Shown here: one piece after another, positions 32,393 through 45,100 of the stretch
How positions within the stretch are numbered: the first letter of the stretch is position 1
Layout of the letters: every line of letters begins with the position of its first letter
NCBI GenBank assembly: GCA_029721435.1
Contig: CM056586.1
Span: 71,401,107-71,465,106 of the forward strand
Source of the DNA: Gymnothorax reevesii
Lineage: Eukaryota; Chordata; Actinopteri; Anguilliformes; Muraenidae
Direction of reading: 5' to 3'
DNA: 64,000 nucleotides
Translations under genes and position numbers: made by a program
The notes under the pieces: model-generated
What the model was told of the DNA's origin: nothing
Seen by the model: the letters and a program-made list of their open reading frames with translations, nothing else
The model's database searches: none

Positions 32393-33740
32393 CAGTGGGT
32401 CAGAAGTTTACATACACTAAGTTGACAGTGCCTTTAAACAATTTTGATAGTTCCAGAAAATGATGGCATGGCTTTAAAAGCTTCTGATAACCTAATTGGC
32501 ATCATTTGAGCCAAATGGAGCTATACCATGGGAAATATTTTAAGGCCTACCTTCAAAGTCTGCATTTCATTGCTTGACGTCACAGAAAAACTCAAAAGAA
32601 ATCAGCGAGAGCAAAAATTGTGGACTTCCACAAGTCTGGTTCAACCTTGGGAACAATTACAAATGCTGAGTGGTACCTTGTTCACTTGAACAAACAATAG
32701 TATGCAAGTAGAAGAACCATGGGACCACACAGCAAGTCTCGCCGCTCACGAAGGGGACGCATGCTGTCTCCTACAAATGAATGTCTTCGGTGTGAAAATG
32801 CAAATCAATCTCAGGACAACAGTAAAGGGCCATGTGAAGATGCTAGAGGAAACTGGTACAAAACTATCTGTATACATGTTTCAATTAGCCCTGTATGGAC
32901 ATAACCTGACAGACCACTCAGTAAGGAAGAAGCCTCTGCTCCAAAACTGTCATAAAAAACCAAACTGTGGTGTACAACTGCTAATGGGGACAAAGATCTA
33001 ATATTTTGGAGAAATAATGAACCAAAAATTTGAACCGTTTGTCCTTAAAGACCATCGTTATGTTTTGAGGAAAAAGGGGGATGCTGGCAAGCCGAAGAAC
33101 TCCACCCAAATCGCGATGCACTTTACAAAATAGATGGCATTGTGAGGAGGGATAACTATTCGGATATACTGAAACATCATCTCAAGACATCAAGTTGAAC
33201 CTTGGTCACAAATGGGTCCTCCAAATGGACAATGACCTCAAGCATACTTCCGAATTAGTAGTAAAATGGTTTAAGGACAACAAAATCAAGGAAGTGGAGT
33301 TGTCACTCCAAAGCCCTGACTTCAGGCCAAAGGAAATTTTGCAGGCAAAACTGAAAAAGCATGTGTGAGTGAGGGAGCCAACATACCTGGCTCAGCTACA
33401 CCAGTTCAGTCAGGAGGAAAAAGTCAAAATTCCAGCGACTTTTTGTGAGAAGTTTGTAAAAGGCCAGCCAAAATGTTTGACCCAGTTCAGTTATACATTG
33501 TAAAGGCAATGCTACCAAACATTACATGCTTGTGATGGATGCTTTATCCACTGGGAATGTGCTGAAAGGAATAAAATCTGAAATCCGTCACTCTCTCTAC
33601 TTAGTCTGACAGTCAGTGTCTGAAAATAAAGTAGTGATCCTTACTGACCAAAGACAGGGATTGTTTACTTGGATTAAATATCAGAAATTGTGAAAAACTG
33701 ATTTGGCAAAGGAGTACATTGACTTCTGACCTCAACTGCC
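32393..33740 (+). mobile_element. Tc1-like element, heavily decayed
   Basis: Left end CAGTGGGTCAGAAGTTTACA at about 32,393 and right end TGACTTCTGACCTCAACTG at about 33,739 resemble the salmonid-type Tc1 ends (the group from which Sleeping Beauty was reconstructed). Inner fragments such as TGGGACCACACAGCAAGTC fit the transposase helix-turn-helix region, but no frame is open for long. Confidence 0.75.
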
Positions 33741-33884
33741 TCAACACTATTAACACTTGCTGCTACTACCTGGCCCTTCACCGAGCGGTAGTGCGTGCGG
33801 TTGACCGACGTTGGCCAGACAGAACTGTGGATGGCTTATCGCATTGGTCGATATAGATACGTCCTGTAAATGTAGCATATACAG

Positions 33885-34290
33885 TACTGCGGAAGTCTTA
33901 GGCATATTTAAAGCAATTTTCCTAGGGCAAATATGCTTACAAAAATAATGAAATTAAATGTTTCTAATAACTGAGAAGTGCACTATTCAGAGCTGTGAAC
34001 TGTTATAAACTAATCAAACCAACATTTGGCGTGACTACACTTTGCCCTAAGATTTGTGACACTGGCCCATTGAGCTAGTTTTATGTGAGGATTGGCTGTT
34101 TGCTTCCAAGCAGAGCGGGAAACATGCCACCGATTTTCTGCACTGTCTCACGTCGAACCCACTGAGTAATTGCAGACAGCCACGATGATGTTGACATCAG
34201 GGCTCTGTCAGGACTATACTATCTGCAACAACTGCTTTAATGAAGTACAGATATTTCTTTAAAAACAATATTTTTTAAATTAGTATTTGG
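33885..34290 (+). mobile_element. Tc1-like element fragment
   Basis: ATACAGTACTGCGGAAGTCTTAGGCA resembles, over fewer than 20 exact bases, the AGTACTGTGCAAAAGTCTTA end, and the following blocks match 27,560-27,850. The right end is missing or unrecognisable. Confidence 0.55.
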
Positions 34291-34500
34291 AATCTCAAAT
34301 ATACTTTATATCTATGCGAGCAAATAAAAGACCTTCCAGGAGGAGACGTGTCTGTGAATTCACTGATTTTGGTTTGTATTTCCAGTGGTGGTATGATATT
34401 AACTTCATTTAAGATGGCAATGCATGCTCCCAGTGATTAACGATTGATTCATTCAATTATTTTTACACTTCTGACCCTGTCTATGTTGTCTCTATGGATA

Positions 34501-36046
34501 TACAGTGCTATGAAAAAGTATTTGCCCCCTTCCTGATTTCTTTTTTTTTTTGCATATTTGTCACACTCAAATGTTTCAGATCATCAAACAAATCTTCATA
34601 TTAGACAAAGATAATCTGAGTAAATACAAAAATGCAGTTTTTAAATGATGATTTGATTTATTGCTGGAAAATGCTATCCAAACCTACCTGGTCATATGTG
34701 GAAAAGTAACTGCTCCCAAACAAATTGCCACCCTCGGTGACTAAAACTGCAATATAGCGTTTGCTTTAACTGGCAATAAGTCTTTTACATCTCTGTGTAG
34801 CAATTTTGGCCCACTCGTCTTTGCAGAATTGTTTTAATTCAGCCGCATTGGAGGGTTTTTCGAGCATGAACGGCCTGTTTAAGGTCATGCCACAGCATCT
34901 CAATCCGATCGAAGTCCGGACTTTGACTAGGCCACTCCAAAACTTTCATTTTGTTTTTTTTTTAAGACATTCAGAAGGGGACTTGCAGGTGTGTTTCGGA
35001 TCATTGTCCTGCAGCATAACCCAAGTGCGCTTGAGCTTGAGGTCATGAACTGATGGTTGGACATTCTCCTTCAGGATTTTCTGGTAGAGCAGAATTCATG
35101 GTTCCATAGATTACAACATGTTGTCCAGGTCTTGAAGCAGCAAAGCAGCCCCAGACCATCACATTACCACCACATTTGACTGTTGGTATGATGTTCTTTT
35201 CATGAAGTGCTGTTAGTTTTACGCCAGTTGTAACGGGACACACACCTTCCAAAAAGTTCAACTTTTGTCTCATCAGTCCACAGAATATTTTCCCAAAAGT
35301 CTTGGGGATCATTAAGATGTTTTTTTTTTTTTGGCAAATGTGAGACAAGCCTTTGTGTTCTTTTTGGTCAGCAGTGGTTTTCACCTTGGAACTCTCCCAT
35401 GGAGGCCATTTTTGCCCTGTCTCTATCTTTTTGCTGAATCATGAATTCTGACTTTAACTGAGGCAAGTGATTTTTGGAGGCCTGCCACTCCTGCGAGGTT
35501 CACCATTGTTCCAAGTTTACTCCACCAATGGCTCCAATGGCTCTCACCATGGTTCACTGGAGTCCCAAAGCCTTAGAAATGGCTTTGTAACCCTTTCCAG
35601 ACCGATAGACGTCAATGACTTTGTTTCTCATCTGTCCTTGAATTTCTTTAGATCGCGGAATGATGACTTGCTTTTTGAAATCTTTTGGCCTACTTCACTT
35701 TGTCAGACAGGTTCTATTTAAGTGATTTCTTGATTCAACAGGTCTGGCAGTAATCAGGCCTGTGTGTGACCTGTGAAATTGAACAAGAAAATGTGGTCAA
35801 TCTCAGTTAATTCATGATTTAACGGTGGGGGGGGGCAATGACTTTTTCACATAGGGCCAGGTATATTTGGATAGCTTTTTTCCCTCAATAAATGAAATCA
35901 TCATTTAAAAACTGCATTTCGTATTTACCTGGGTTACCTTTGTCTAATATTAACATTTGTTTGATGATCTGAAACATTTAAGTGCGACAAATATGCAAAA
36001 AATTAAGAAATCAGGAAGGGGGCAAATATACTTTTTCATGGCACTA
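34501..36046 (-). mobile_element. Tc1-like transposon, decayed, transposase on minus strand
   Basis: Left end ACAGTGCTATGAAAAAGTAT (34,502) and right-end complement of the same sequence near 36,045, both with a TTGCCCCCTTCCTGATTTCT-type inner part and TA borders. A minus-strand transposase relic lies inside. It is a different Tc1 lineage from the element at 4.9 kb. Confidence 0.88.
34800..35384 (-). pseudogene. Tc1-like transposase relic
   Basis: Minus-strand stretches LTALHEKNIIPTVKCGGNVM and VWGCFAASRPGQHVVIYGTM are typical of a Tc1 transposase centre (VMVWGCF motif). Frameshifts separate this from the C-terminal part near 34,800-35,040, where the ECLPWP-like WPSQSPDFD motif can be read. 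Not functional. Confidence 0.75.
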
Positions 36047-36119
36047 TACGTTTCCAAACTTAACAAATTCACAAATTAATCCACAGAAGAAAAAAATGGC
36101 AGGAAGTCACAGAAAAAAG

Positions 36120-36640
36120 AAATGACCTCTGCGGCTCACGGACGGAGATGCACTGCAGAGGATGTCAGGGGGAAATGGAGGGACGCCGCCAGCATCACGA
36201 AGAAGGCTGCAGCCCTTAAGGTGGGAGAAACAAGGGACTGGTGTTGTGAGCAACGATCTGCCTTCTTACTCCTGAGGAGGTGAGTTTTGTTCGTTTTGGG
36301 CCGAGATGCTCTGGAGGGAGTGCTGGGGGCATAGATGTCTGTGGTCCGCACACCTCCCTGGGATCTGTGTCCTCTGCCCCCGGCCCACCTCCTCTGGGCC
36401 CATTACCATCTGACCCCCTGCAGTTTGGCCCACAGAGCCCCTCCACATCTGGCCCTCTCTGGCGTGCTCATCACTCCCTCAGGGCCACGCTTTAGTCTGG
36501 GTACCCAGAATCCCCTGAGTCTGACAGCTCACCCAACTCCCCCTCAAACCCGCAGTAGATGTAGGCACTCACACGCAGCACAGCCCAAGGCATCCAGGCA
36601 ACAAATCCACCATCAATCCATCATTCTCTGTCCCGCCACC
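36120..36640 (+). pseudogene. Possible Myb/SANT-like gene fragment
   Basis: MTSAAHGRRCTAEDVRGKW then RDAASITKKAAALKVGETRD (plus strand, from about 36,121) resembles the Myb/SANT-like domain of NAIF1/Harbinger-associated proteins (VRxKWRDxxSxTKKKAA). It stops soon after. A Pro/Gly-rich stretch in another frame follows (to about 36,495). Both the family and the pseudogene status are inferred from a short resemblance. Confidence 0.3.
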
Positions 36641-37394
36641 AACAGGACAAATTTCAAAATACATTTTTTCTTGTAACTTTTGATCCATTTGTCCTGGAGT
36701 CGAGATCCTCGTTTCCCCTGAATCACGATGAAATGAAGACTCATCCACAACTGGCTGTGTTTGGACGCTTTATTGGCCGTTCGCAGCTCTGTTGGCTGCA
36801 TTTACAATCCAAGCTTTATTCCTTTCAGTTTGGATATATTGCTCTACTGCGAGGGCCTGGTCTCTCTTGTAAATCAGATTCAGTATCTCAACGGACCTCG
36901 TGATAAAATTAAAGTTAAATTGTGTCCGTTTTACAGCATTTGAGCTCTTTTTGAGCCAATATTGTGTCATTCTTTGCACTCTTCTCAAAACACCCCCACT
37001 TAACATTCACATGCTCTCATTGTCCAACAAAGGCAAACTACAATTGCAGTTTTGGTTGAAATAATTCAAATGGCAGCTGATACTGAGAACTTAACGTTCA
37101 TTTTTACTCAGATCTACAAAAAAAAGATCAACATCTCCACAGAAAAATTTGAATGTAAATCAAAAAATTCAGAAACCATTTTCTCGGCGTCAGCACAGTA
37201 ACTGCAGTTTGCCTGAGCAGGAAATCATGCCAAATGGCAATTTAGAAAAACCAATTTATCAAGCATTCGAGTCTTCGGACTATCCAAAAACCCACGTGAA
37301 TACAGGGAGAACATTCAGTGCACAATCTGTCCAAACAAGCTGTGTTCGTGGAACACTGATGCCACCGGTGGCAGGTTAAAGTATTGCAGGTTAA

Positions 37395-37497
37395 AGTTTT
37401 GTTTCCCCACCCCCCGTTGCAGACAAACGCACGGACAGACGGACGGACAGGTGAAAAACTATATGCCCCCGAATCTTCGATTCCGGGGGCATAAAAA
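37395..37497 (+). repeat. Hairpin-tailed repeat, copy 7
   Basis: ACAGACGGACGGACAGG leads to a hairpin at 37,462-37,493 (TATGCCCCC and GGGGGCATA, inner GAAT/ATTC) with an A5 tail. Confidence 0.7.
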
Positions 37498-37583
37498 GGC
37501 CCCAGGCAAGATTAGAAATCACAGCCGTCTTGGTAAAGGCAAACGGAGGTAAAATAATTTAAAAAAAGCATTCCAGAGTTCAA

Positions 37584-38945
37584 TTTATTTTAGAACTACA
37601 AACAATACAAACAAGAAATTACTAGTGAGTTGTATTGGAAGTTCGCAGATTCAACATTGAAGATCTCAATCATTTTTGCCTTCAGCCTTCAAGATTTGAA
37701 GATGGTTTTAACATCTGAGAGCGGATGAGGAGTCAGAGGAAATGAGGCTCAATTCACCACAATGATCAGCAAAATCTTTCATGAGACAGGGGCCCTCGAA
37801 CTCGACCCACACCTGTACAGGGCACGAGTCACTTCCGAAGAAAGGCGTACACTGGATATTTTACAATCAGAAAGCTCGCCAGCTTTTACTTTCTGATCAA
37901 TGAAATTAAACAAGCAAAGTGTTTTTCTGTATTCATTTTATAAATTGGCACAAAATTACTTTTACCACAATGCATTTTTTTTTACGTGAAACCCAAGTCT
38001 CTTTCAATTAGTCTTTGCATATTGGTAAAATGAAAGTTCAGACACACAAGGGCACATTCACTTCAATTACCTGCCATCATTTTTCCTTTATTTTGACTTG
38101 CAGTCAGCAGAACATACAGTCCTGAGCATCAGTTCTTTCATAGGAAAGCTTCTCACGGTGTGCTTATTACGCAATCCATCTTAGCTCCTTTACTTAGTCC
38201 GCATTCAGCGATGTAAACCACATCTCAATTCCCTTTCATTGCTACTTTAAACAGTGTGAACGTCGCCTTTGCATCGATTTTCCCTCGGAAGAGATCCTGA
38301 CAGGCATGCAATCTCAACCCACTTGAAAATAAGCTCAAAATGTCATGACTGGAAGGTATTCAGCAATCAATACACAATCATCTGACAGCAAAGGGAAATG
38401 GGAATAAATTATGAGACACGCAGAATCTGGGTCGTCCGTTCCACAGCACATCTGGGAATCGACTGCCGGTAAATTACATGCCCATCGCTCCATGCCTCTC
38501 AGACTTGTCCCAAGCGATAAATTGCAGCAAAGTCATTATGGCAAATAAAATTAAGTTCGGAGTCAGGGAAATGATTATGAAACGGGCATCTTGAGTCATA
38601 CTGATACAGTTCAAGACCGACTTTATATACATTTTTACACTCATTTTTCCCAGCAATTTCTGAAGACATCGAATTCTTAAATAAACGGACCGGAGTTCAG
38701 TAGCAGTGATGTCACATGGTTCTGACTGCAGTAAAAACCATTCACTTGAATAAGATAAAGAAATCTTTAATGGATTGGAGAGCTTAAAAGAAGAAAAGAA
38801 CATTTCTATATGCATGTCTCTTTAACCACAGCGACTTCAATGGCTCTGTGAGATTCCCATGGGAAGTTTTTCACTGTGTGAAACGGTCACTGGTATCGAG
38901 TCTCGTGTTAATCCGGGGAACGACGGTTTGCCCATTATCCCGTTC
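37584..38945 (-). other. ZC3H15: ZC3H15 3' UTR (extent uncertain)
   Basis: Sequence downstream of the ZC3H15 stop codon. Candidate AATAAA poly(A) signals on the minus strand lie at 38,087-38,092 and 37,584-37,589, and an ATTAAA at 38,766-38,771. Which is used cannot be told from sequence. Confidence 0.4.
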
Positions 38946-39121
38946 CTAATCCTCCAGGTCCAATGTGTTCAACTCCTCCTCCAGTTCGTCCAGATCCTCT
39001 CCCGTAAAGAGGTTCTCGTCTACAGGTACGGCCTCCGCGTCCACCTCCTCGCCCAGATTCTCACCGTCGCAAAGCTCCCCGTTCTCCGTGGTGCCGCCGG
39101 AGGCCTCGCTCAGTTTGTTTT
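38946..39121 (-). CDS. ZC3H15: ZC3H15 exon 10: C-terminus and stop
   Basis: [20 protein letters not shown], then [20 protein letters not shown] and ELNTLDLED followed by TAG (38,946-38,948). The end is almost the same as human. Acceptor CGCAG/AA. Confidence 0.98.
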
Positions 39122-42100
39122 CTGCGGGAGAACATGCAGAGCGTGAGGTCAGTGTCGGCGGTCAGTGTCAATGGTCTTTCAGTCAGGCAACATGCAGACT
39201 TTCCAATGCGACTAACTGCGCCACCATGCCACTGTTGGGTTAGTGGTTTTAGTTATAATCTCCTGTTCGCGTTAAAGAACTGCAACGCATTAGCTTTACA
39301 GTCCAGAAAAAAATTATCATAGCTGCGCCCCAAAATTTTGATTATGTGCCAAAATCTGTTCAACATGGCAGGGACAGTGCTCATGTAACCCCATTTCTTT
39401 ATGTGCTCCCAAATTTTTCAACTTAGGGGCCCATTTCATTCAGAAAACATTATGAATTAAAATGCAATTTCCCCCAAAATTACCAGGTTCACCTCTGATC
39501 AACAGCAAGTGTCGCTCCCAAAGTAAAATAAAGGGAAGAGGAACAGTTTGCTCCAGCGAGATTATAAGGAAATCACATCTGTGCGGTTCAACAGCCCCTG
39601 ATACTCTCTAATGAGAGACGATATCGTTAGCCTCTTTTTAATGTTTTCTCATTTTTTAATTTCTTATTCTTTATTATTTAAGAGAATAACATTTTCTGTA
39701 ACTTTTTTATTTAACGTTTTGAGAACAAAAGAAAAAAAATGCATTTTTTCACCAACACCAGAGAACAGGCAGCCGATCTCAATTTTGCAAACGTGAATTC
39801 GGCAATTATGCTACGAAGCCAACGATGCAGACGGCTGACAGCGCCAGTGTGCCCGAGAGGTCGAGCACAGGCCTCTGCTCCAGAGTTCCGTTATCCTCAC
39901 AGCACCTGAAAGAGCAGTTCCCCTCACCGTCCGTTTCCTCCGACGGTTCAGATTTAGCGGTGAACCTGTCCGCGGACGCCACAGTGATTCCAGCACTGTC
40001 CACTTCTTTTGGCACAAACCGGGCTACATCGATGTCCTGGTACACTTCCTCCACCTCCTCCATCTGCAACGGAGACAAACGTCACTGCTCAAGGTCGAGG
40101 AAACTTCATTACCCACGACATTCTCCTGTTCCTGCCGTCATACAGTCTCCGGCATCAATTACAGCTTCGCCTCACATCCAGGCTGCATTCAGCATATCCT
40201 GCAAACTACCTCACGGTCACACAGAATATAAACATCACTTCTGACAGTCTATTCCAACAGTAACACAGTTTAGGTCAAACGTACCGTCCAAACCCCAGAC
40301 CCGACACATTTTCCAAAAGGGTGAACATAAATCGCCACCAAGGACTGTCCACGGGAAATAAATCACCACTCAGGAGAGTTCGACAGCACTTATCCTGCAT
40401 TTAATGACACACCCACCTCTTCAACAACTTCATCGCCGTTCTCCTCATATTTGGTGTCATCGGCCTCTTCATCGTCGTCATCGACCAGCTCGGGACGGAA
40501 CTCGAACACTTCTCGACCGCTGACCTACACAAGCACATTTAAACCAAGGCTCAATTTACTTCCACGATCCACAAAATTTTAACCTTTGTAGACATTCATA
40601 ATACAATTGAAATACTTGCATGGAATGTGCACAGAATGGCATTTCTAATTAATATTTAACTGCAAGGGATCCCATCAAATTAATGAGCTATTTCATTTTA
40701 TCTAATTCTAGAGAGAAAAGCAAAGACAATTAAGCTGATTCTAAATACGCAACTATAGTACACAGCTAGTTATGTTTTCGCCCCTGTCTGTCTGTGAACA
40801 ACATAACTCAAAAAGTCATCCAAGAATGTGTCTGAAATGTTGTGGGTGCATTGAGACTACATCAAGGATGGACCCTATTGATTTTCACTGTGATCGGTGA
40901 AACAATATGGCCGCCATCGCAGCCATCTTCAAATCGTATGACACATGATAACTCAACTTTGCTCCCACTCATGAAGATTTGGACTGCGCTACTTCGGCGG
41001 AGGTTTGTACTCCACGAGTGCCGCTAGTTTTCCATGTCTACATTCTTTATCATTCCCACATTTCCCTCAACATTCGTGAACCAACTTCTTATACAGCATG
41101 TTCACATCTACTTAGTAATTTAGTGCCACCTTCTGGTACAAAAAGAGCCCAGAAATCCGTATATGGTGCAGTTAAAACAGCCTTCATAACAAAAGGCAAA
41201 CACTGAATTTTCGTTCACAGCAGTTCAATCGATTCCACGACACGTCTTCTCATGCAACATTTTCACAAAAGATTCTCAAACATTTCACATAATGCATGAC
41301 ACCAGAGGCGGTGTAATATTTCATAGAGTTCAACAGTGTCAAAGCTGCAGTAGCGGTTAAATCAGCATAGCAAGGCGAAAGTTTCTCGATAATAAAGAAT
41401 TTGTTCACATAAGACCCACTGAGGAATATTGAACCCTTAGAGCACTGAAAAAAAATTTTTTTTTTAAATAAAAATTTAATAATCTTATGCTGTAAAATCT
41501 ATCATGTGGCAACTTGTTTAAAAGAGCTCCCCCGCCACCTGACAGGTTTTTAAAAGCTTTGACTTTGATATCCAGCATCATTAGGCAACAATAACTGCAT
41601 TTAGCACACTAAGGGTTAATGTCGTCTTGTTTCTTTTCATTGGGACGTCCCCAATCAAACCAGCATGCGACTCAAGTAAACGTAAACGTGTCGTGTCTTT
41701 TCTGATTTAGTGACTGTTTTATGATTGTTCCAGTGATGAGCACCTGTGCACAGCAGATCCTGAGGCCAGGCGGCCTGCAGTGCTGCTAACACACTGCGGA
41801 AAACCCTGAGAGACCAAAGGCCTCCCGCCCAGCAGGAGTCAGGCAAACTCACCCCGAATGAGCGGCCGGCCTTGAAGTCGGCCCTCTTCCTCTCCATGTC
41901 CTGCTCCGCCTTCTCCACCTTCTCCTGCCGTTTCCTCTTCTTCCAGGCCAGGAATGTCTCCAGGGTGATTCGGGTGACGTTTGGTCCCAGGGCGGATCGC
42001 TGAAACGTCACACGGCGTCACCCGGTTACACTTCTCTCACAGCATTACTCGGGATTTAGCCCAGTCGCGAAAATACTGAGGCTAGCGTCCTTACATTCCG

Positions 42101-45100
42101 AAGTTTAATTGCTAAATAATTCTGTAATCGAATTTCCAAATGCGTTGCTTCACCAGAATAATCCTTCAGCGTCTCGGACACAGACACTGAGCTGCAGAGC
42201 CTGATGGGCTCGTTTGCGTTACGCGCCGGGGCTCGGGCACGGACCTCGTTCTCGATCAGCTCCTCCAGAGAGATCTGCTCCTCCTTCTCCTCCTCCTTCT
42301 TCTTGTCTTTTTTCAGGACGAATCCGGGCGGCAGGGCGTGGCGGTACATGCAGGCGTCTCCCCCGCCGGGACACACCCAGAACCAGCCGTATTTGCTGTT
42401 CTCGATGGCATCAAGGAAGTACCTGCAAACCTAAGCAGGCCCAGACCATCATCAGAGGGGGCTGAATCACAGGGCTCAGCCCTGCAGGAGACGTGCGCCT
42501 CAACAGAACGGCAGCGGGCCGAGGGGCGCAGAAGAGCCTGCAAACGCTGGTGGAACAGCCTACTGTTCCCAAGTGAAAACCATCATCACTCGTCGTGAAC
42601 ACGCCAAAATAAGCCCGGCCCTCGATCCATTCTTTTTAGATGCCTACAGTGTTACAGTAAGAACCCCTGCAAAGCTATTACTGAGCAGTCTTTCGACACC
42701 AAGATAGTGAAGAGACCTGTGCAGTGAGTTAAGAGGCAAACGTTCATACTCGGCATATAAGGCACTGCCTCGGTATCTTTACAAAGCTGTAATCTCTATC
42801 TGCAAGGGTAAAGCCGCTTTCACACCGGACGCGAAACAAATTTTTCACGCGACAAATCTGTCGTGTGAAAAATTCGTTTTGCGTCCAGTGTGAAAGCGGC
42901 TTAATGCACTTCCATCACCTTCCATCCAACCACATGCATTTCCTGCGGTACCCTGAGTTCCATCCAGAAACATGTAGTCTAGGCTCCCTCAGGCAATTAC
43001 CATGCCATCCTGTATAATTCGCTACATCTAACACTATACATCTTGTAAAATTAATGGCTAAATAACCAAATTAACACAGTAGCATGTTTAAATATTATGA
43101 CCTTTTCCAGACGTTTACTAATCACAAAATGTCAGAGGCGTGCCACACTCATCCCTGGTAACAAACACACTTTTCACAAAAGCAGAGATGGCACAGTGGC
43201 CTTGAATTGCCACAATCCATCCATTTCTGCTTATTCAACAATATTGTACCATTAATAGTATTATTAAATGCATTACTCATACCTACAGAGCATGATGCAG
43301 CTGTTCCTAAACATTTTCTGAGGTAATGTTATAGATGAACGATGTTATAAAACAAAATAATGGTGAACAACCAGTTAAAAAAAAAATTCACATTAATGTC
43401 TCCTAAAGTAAAACTTAAATAAAACCCCTTAAGGGCTAATCAACAGATCGCGGATAAGATGTTTAGTCTTGAAACATTATTTTCTATCATCTAGCCAACC
43501 ACAGCCAATCGAATTCCAACCATTTTATATGGAGTGTAATGTGATACTGTTACCATGCATGACAGGACTAATTGCATACGCATTAATTTTGTCACTTCAT
43601 CAGCTTAATATGTGAGATTTTATAGCTGTAGTATTTCAATGGGCAAAAGCTTTAATTTCTCAAAATATATAGATTTTTCGTCTCTAATCCATCCAGGATC
43701 TCGAACGACAAGCAGGAAGCAAAATCTGCATTTTATCCATTTAACTTAACAGAATGAATCAAAACAACACAACAAAAGAATGACTGATTTCGGCTAAATA
43801 GATGCACCATATAAGACCCAGATGCATGGTGTAATGCAAGAGCTCCCCCTTGTGGAGACTCAGTTTTTTAAAATGGGATAGTTTCGGTTTTTTGAAGAGG
43901 GGTTGTATGAATTTCAATTCTGTACATTCAGCTGCTCTCCCGCTTTCACAAGAGTACCCTTAAGCTGCATTCACACCGGACGCGAAACGAATTTTTCGCA
44001 CTAAAGATTACATTCAAAGTAAATGCAAAGACGCGAATACGCGTGTATTCGCGTCTTTGCGTTGATTTTGAATGTAATCTGTCGTGCGAAAAATTCGTTT
44101 CGCGTCCGGTGCGACAGCGGCTGTAGGTGGTTTCAATACAGAAAAGAGCTAAAAAAAATTAATACAATAAAGCTGCACCATCAATCTTAGGTGGTAAAAC
44201 AATCAAGCACAAATAATCGAGATTTGTAACTTTGCTATACGTCAGGAAATTATCAAATTTGTGCAGGTTACAAGCCAATTCCCTGATCCAGATCCACTCA
44301 GACAGAGAAGGAACTGTTAATACAAAAAAATAAAACTTATTTTTCTGTCTAACTGAAGTAAGAAAAATAAGTGCCATCATGTTATACATGGCTCAGAACT
44401 TCAATATACAGTACAAAGGGCGAAGTCTACAGTGAACAGAAAATCTGCATGAGCCACACTATTACATTCCCTGCATGAGCCAATTGGAATGAAGAATTAA
44501 GTATCTCCTCTCAAATAAACCAATAAATGGAGTCAGCTGCGTACGTTATCCAGTCTCTAGGGGACAGAACAACCGGCTCTTTCGACCTGCCAAAGTAGAC
44601 AAAGACTGATAACCTGCTTGCAAATCCATGTTGCAATTGTCCTCATTCAGTACTACGCCGAGTAATGAACGTAGCTTGGACTGAGGCGCGTAAACACGCG
44701 CAGGTGTGGTGACGTATATAGAATTTATCATGCAAGACAAACTATTAGTCCTCCAAAACTGCTGCTGGTCATAAAATTCTTCTTTTCCAAAAAAAAAAAA
44801 AAAAAAAAAAGCCTCACCCTGGACAGATGTGCTTTCACGAAACCATTAATTGAGGGTATATCAGAAAACCATTAATCATTTCAGATCAGGGTATTCAATG
44901 GATGTGCCCTGTGAACAGGCATAGCATGGACAAGGCCAATTAGCGCCTGGTGCAGTCTGGGAGAGTTGCTGTCCCAAGGCTGGATGGGGGCAGGTGTGCC
45001 TGCAGTATGGTACACCCTTTCAGCACCTCAGCCGTTTCTTTCTTTTTGCTTCCTCCTGAGGTTACTTAAAACCTAACAGACCATTTTAATAAAAATACAG

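Larger units (their letters stand above)
31499..38945. other. ITGAV-ZC3H15 intergenic region
   Basis: 7.4 kb between the two tandem genes, occupied mainly by Tc1-like relics (32.4-36.0 kb), a possible Myb/SANT-like gene fragment (36.1-36.6 kb) and one hairpin-tailed repeat (37.4-37.5 kb). The last 1-1.4 kb probably belongs to the ZC3H15 3' UTR. Confidence 0.65.
39122..41852. other. ZC3H15 introns 7-9
   Basis: Introns of 806, 353 and 1,328 bases. Intron 7 carries a piggyBac-type MITE (41,429-41,619) and a stretch near 40,770-41,030 with CTTCGGCGGAGGTTTGTACT, a motif of the same dispersed fish repeats as at 2.5 kb. Intron 9 shows nothing notable. Confidence 0.65.

Noticed and set aside
36216..36676. 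Overlapping Pro/Gly-rich ORFs on both strands
   Set aside because: GC-rich sequence open in several frames. Only the short KWRDAAS stretch in one frame is protein-like, and it is reported as uncertain.
39811..40078. Minus-strand ORF continuing past ZC3H15 exon 9 with a hydrophobic end
   Set aside because: The donor ACG/GTGAGG at 39,928 joins exon 10 and restores the conserved [11 protein letters not shown] sequence. The extension is intron.
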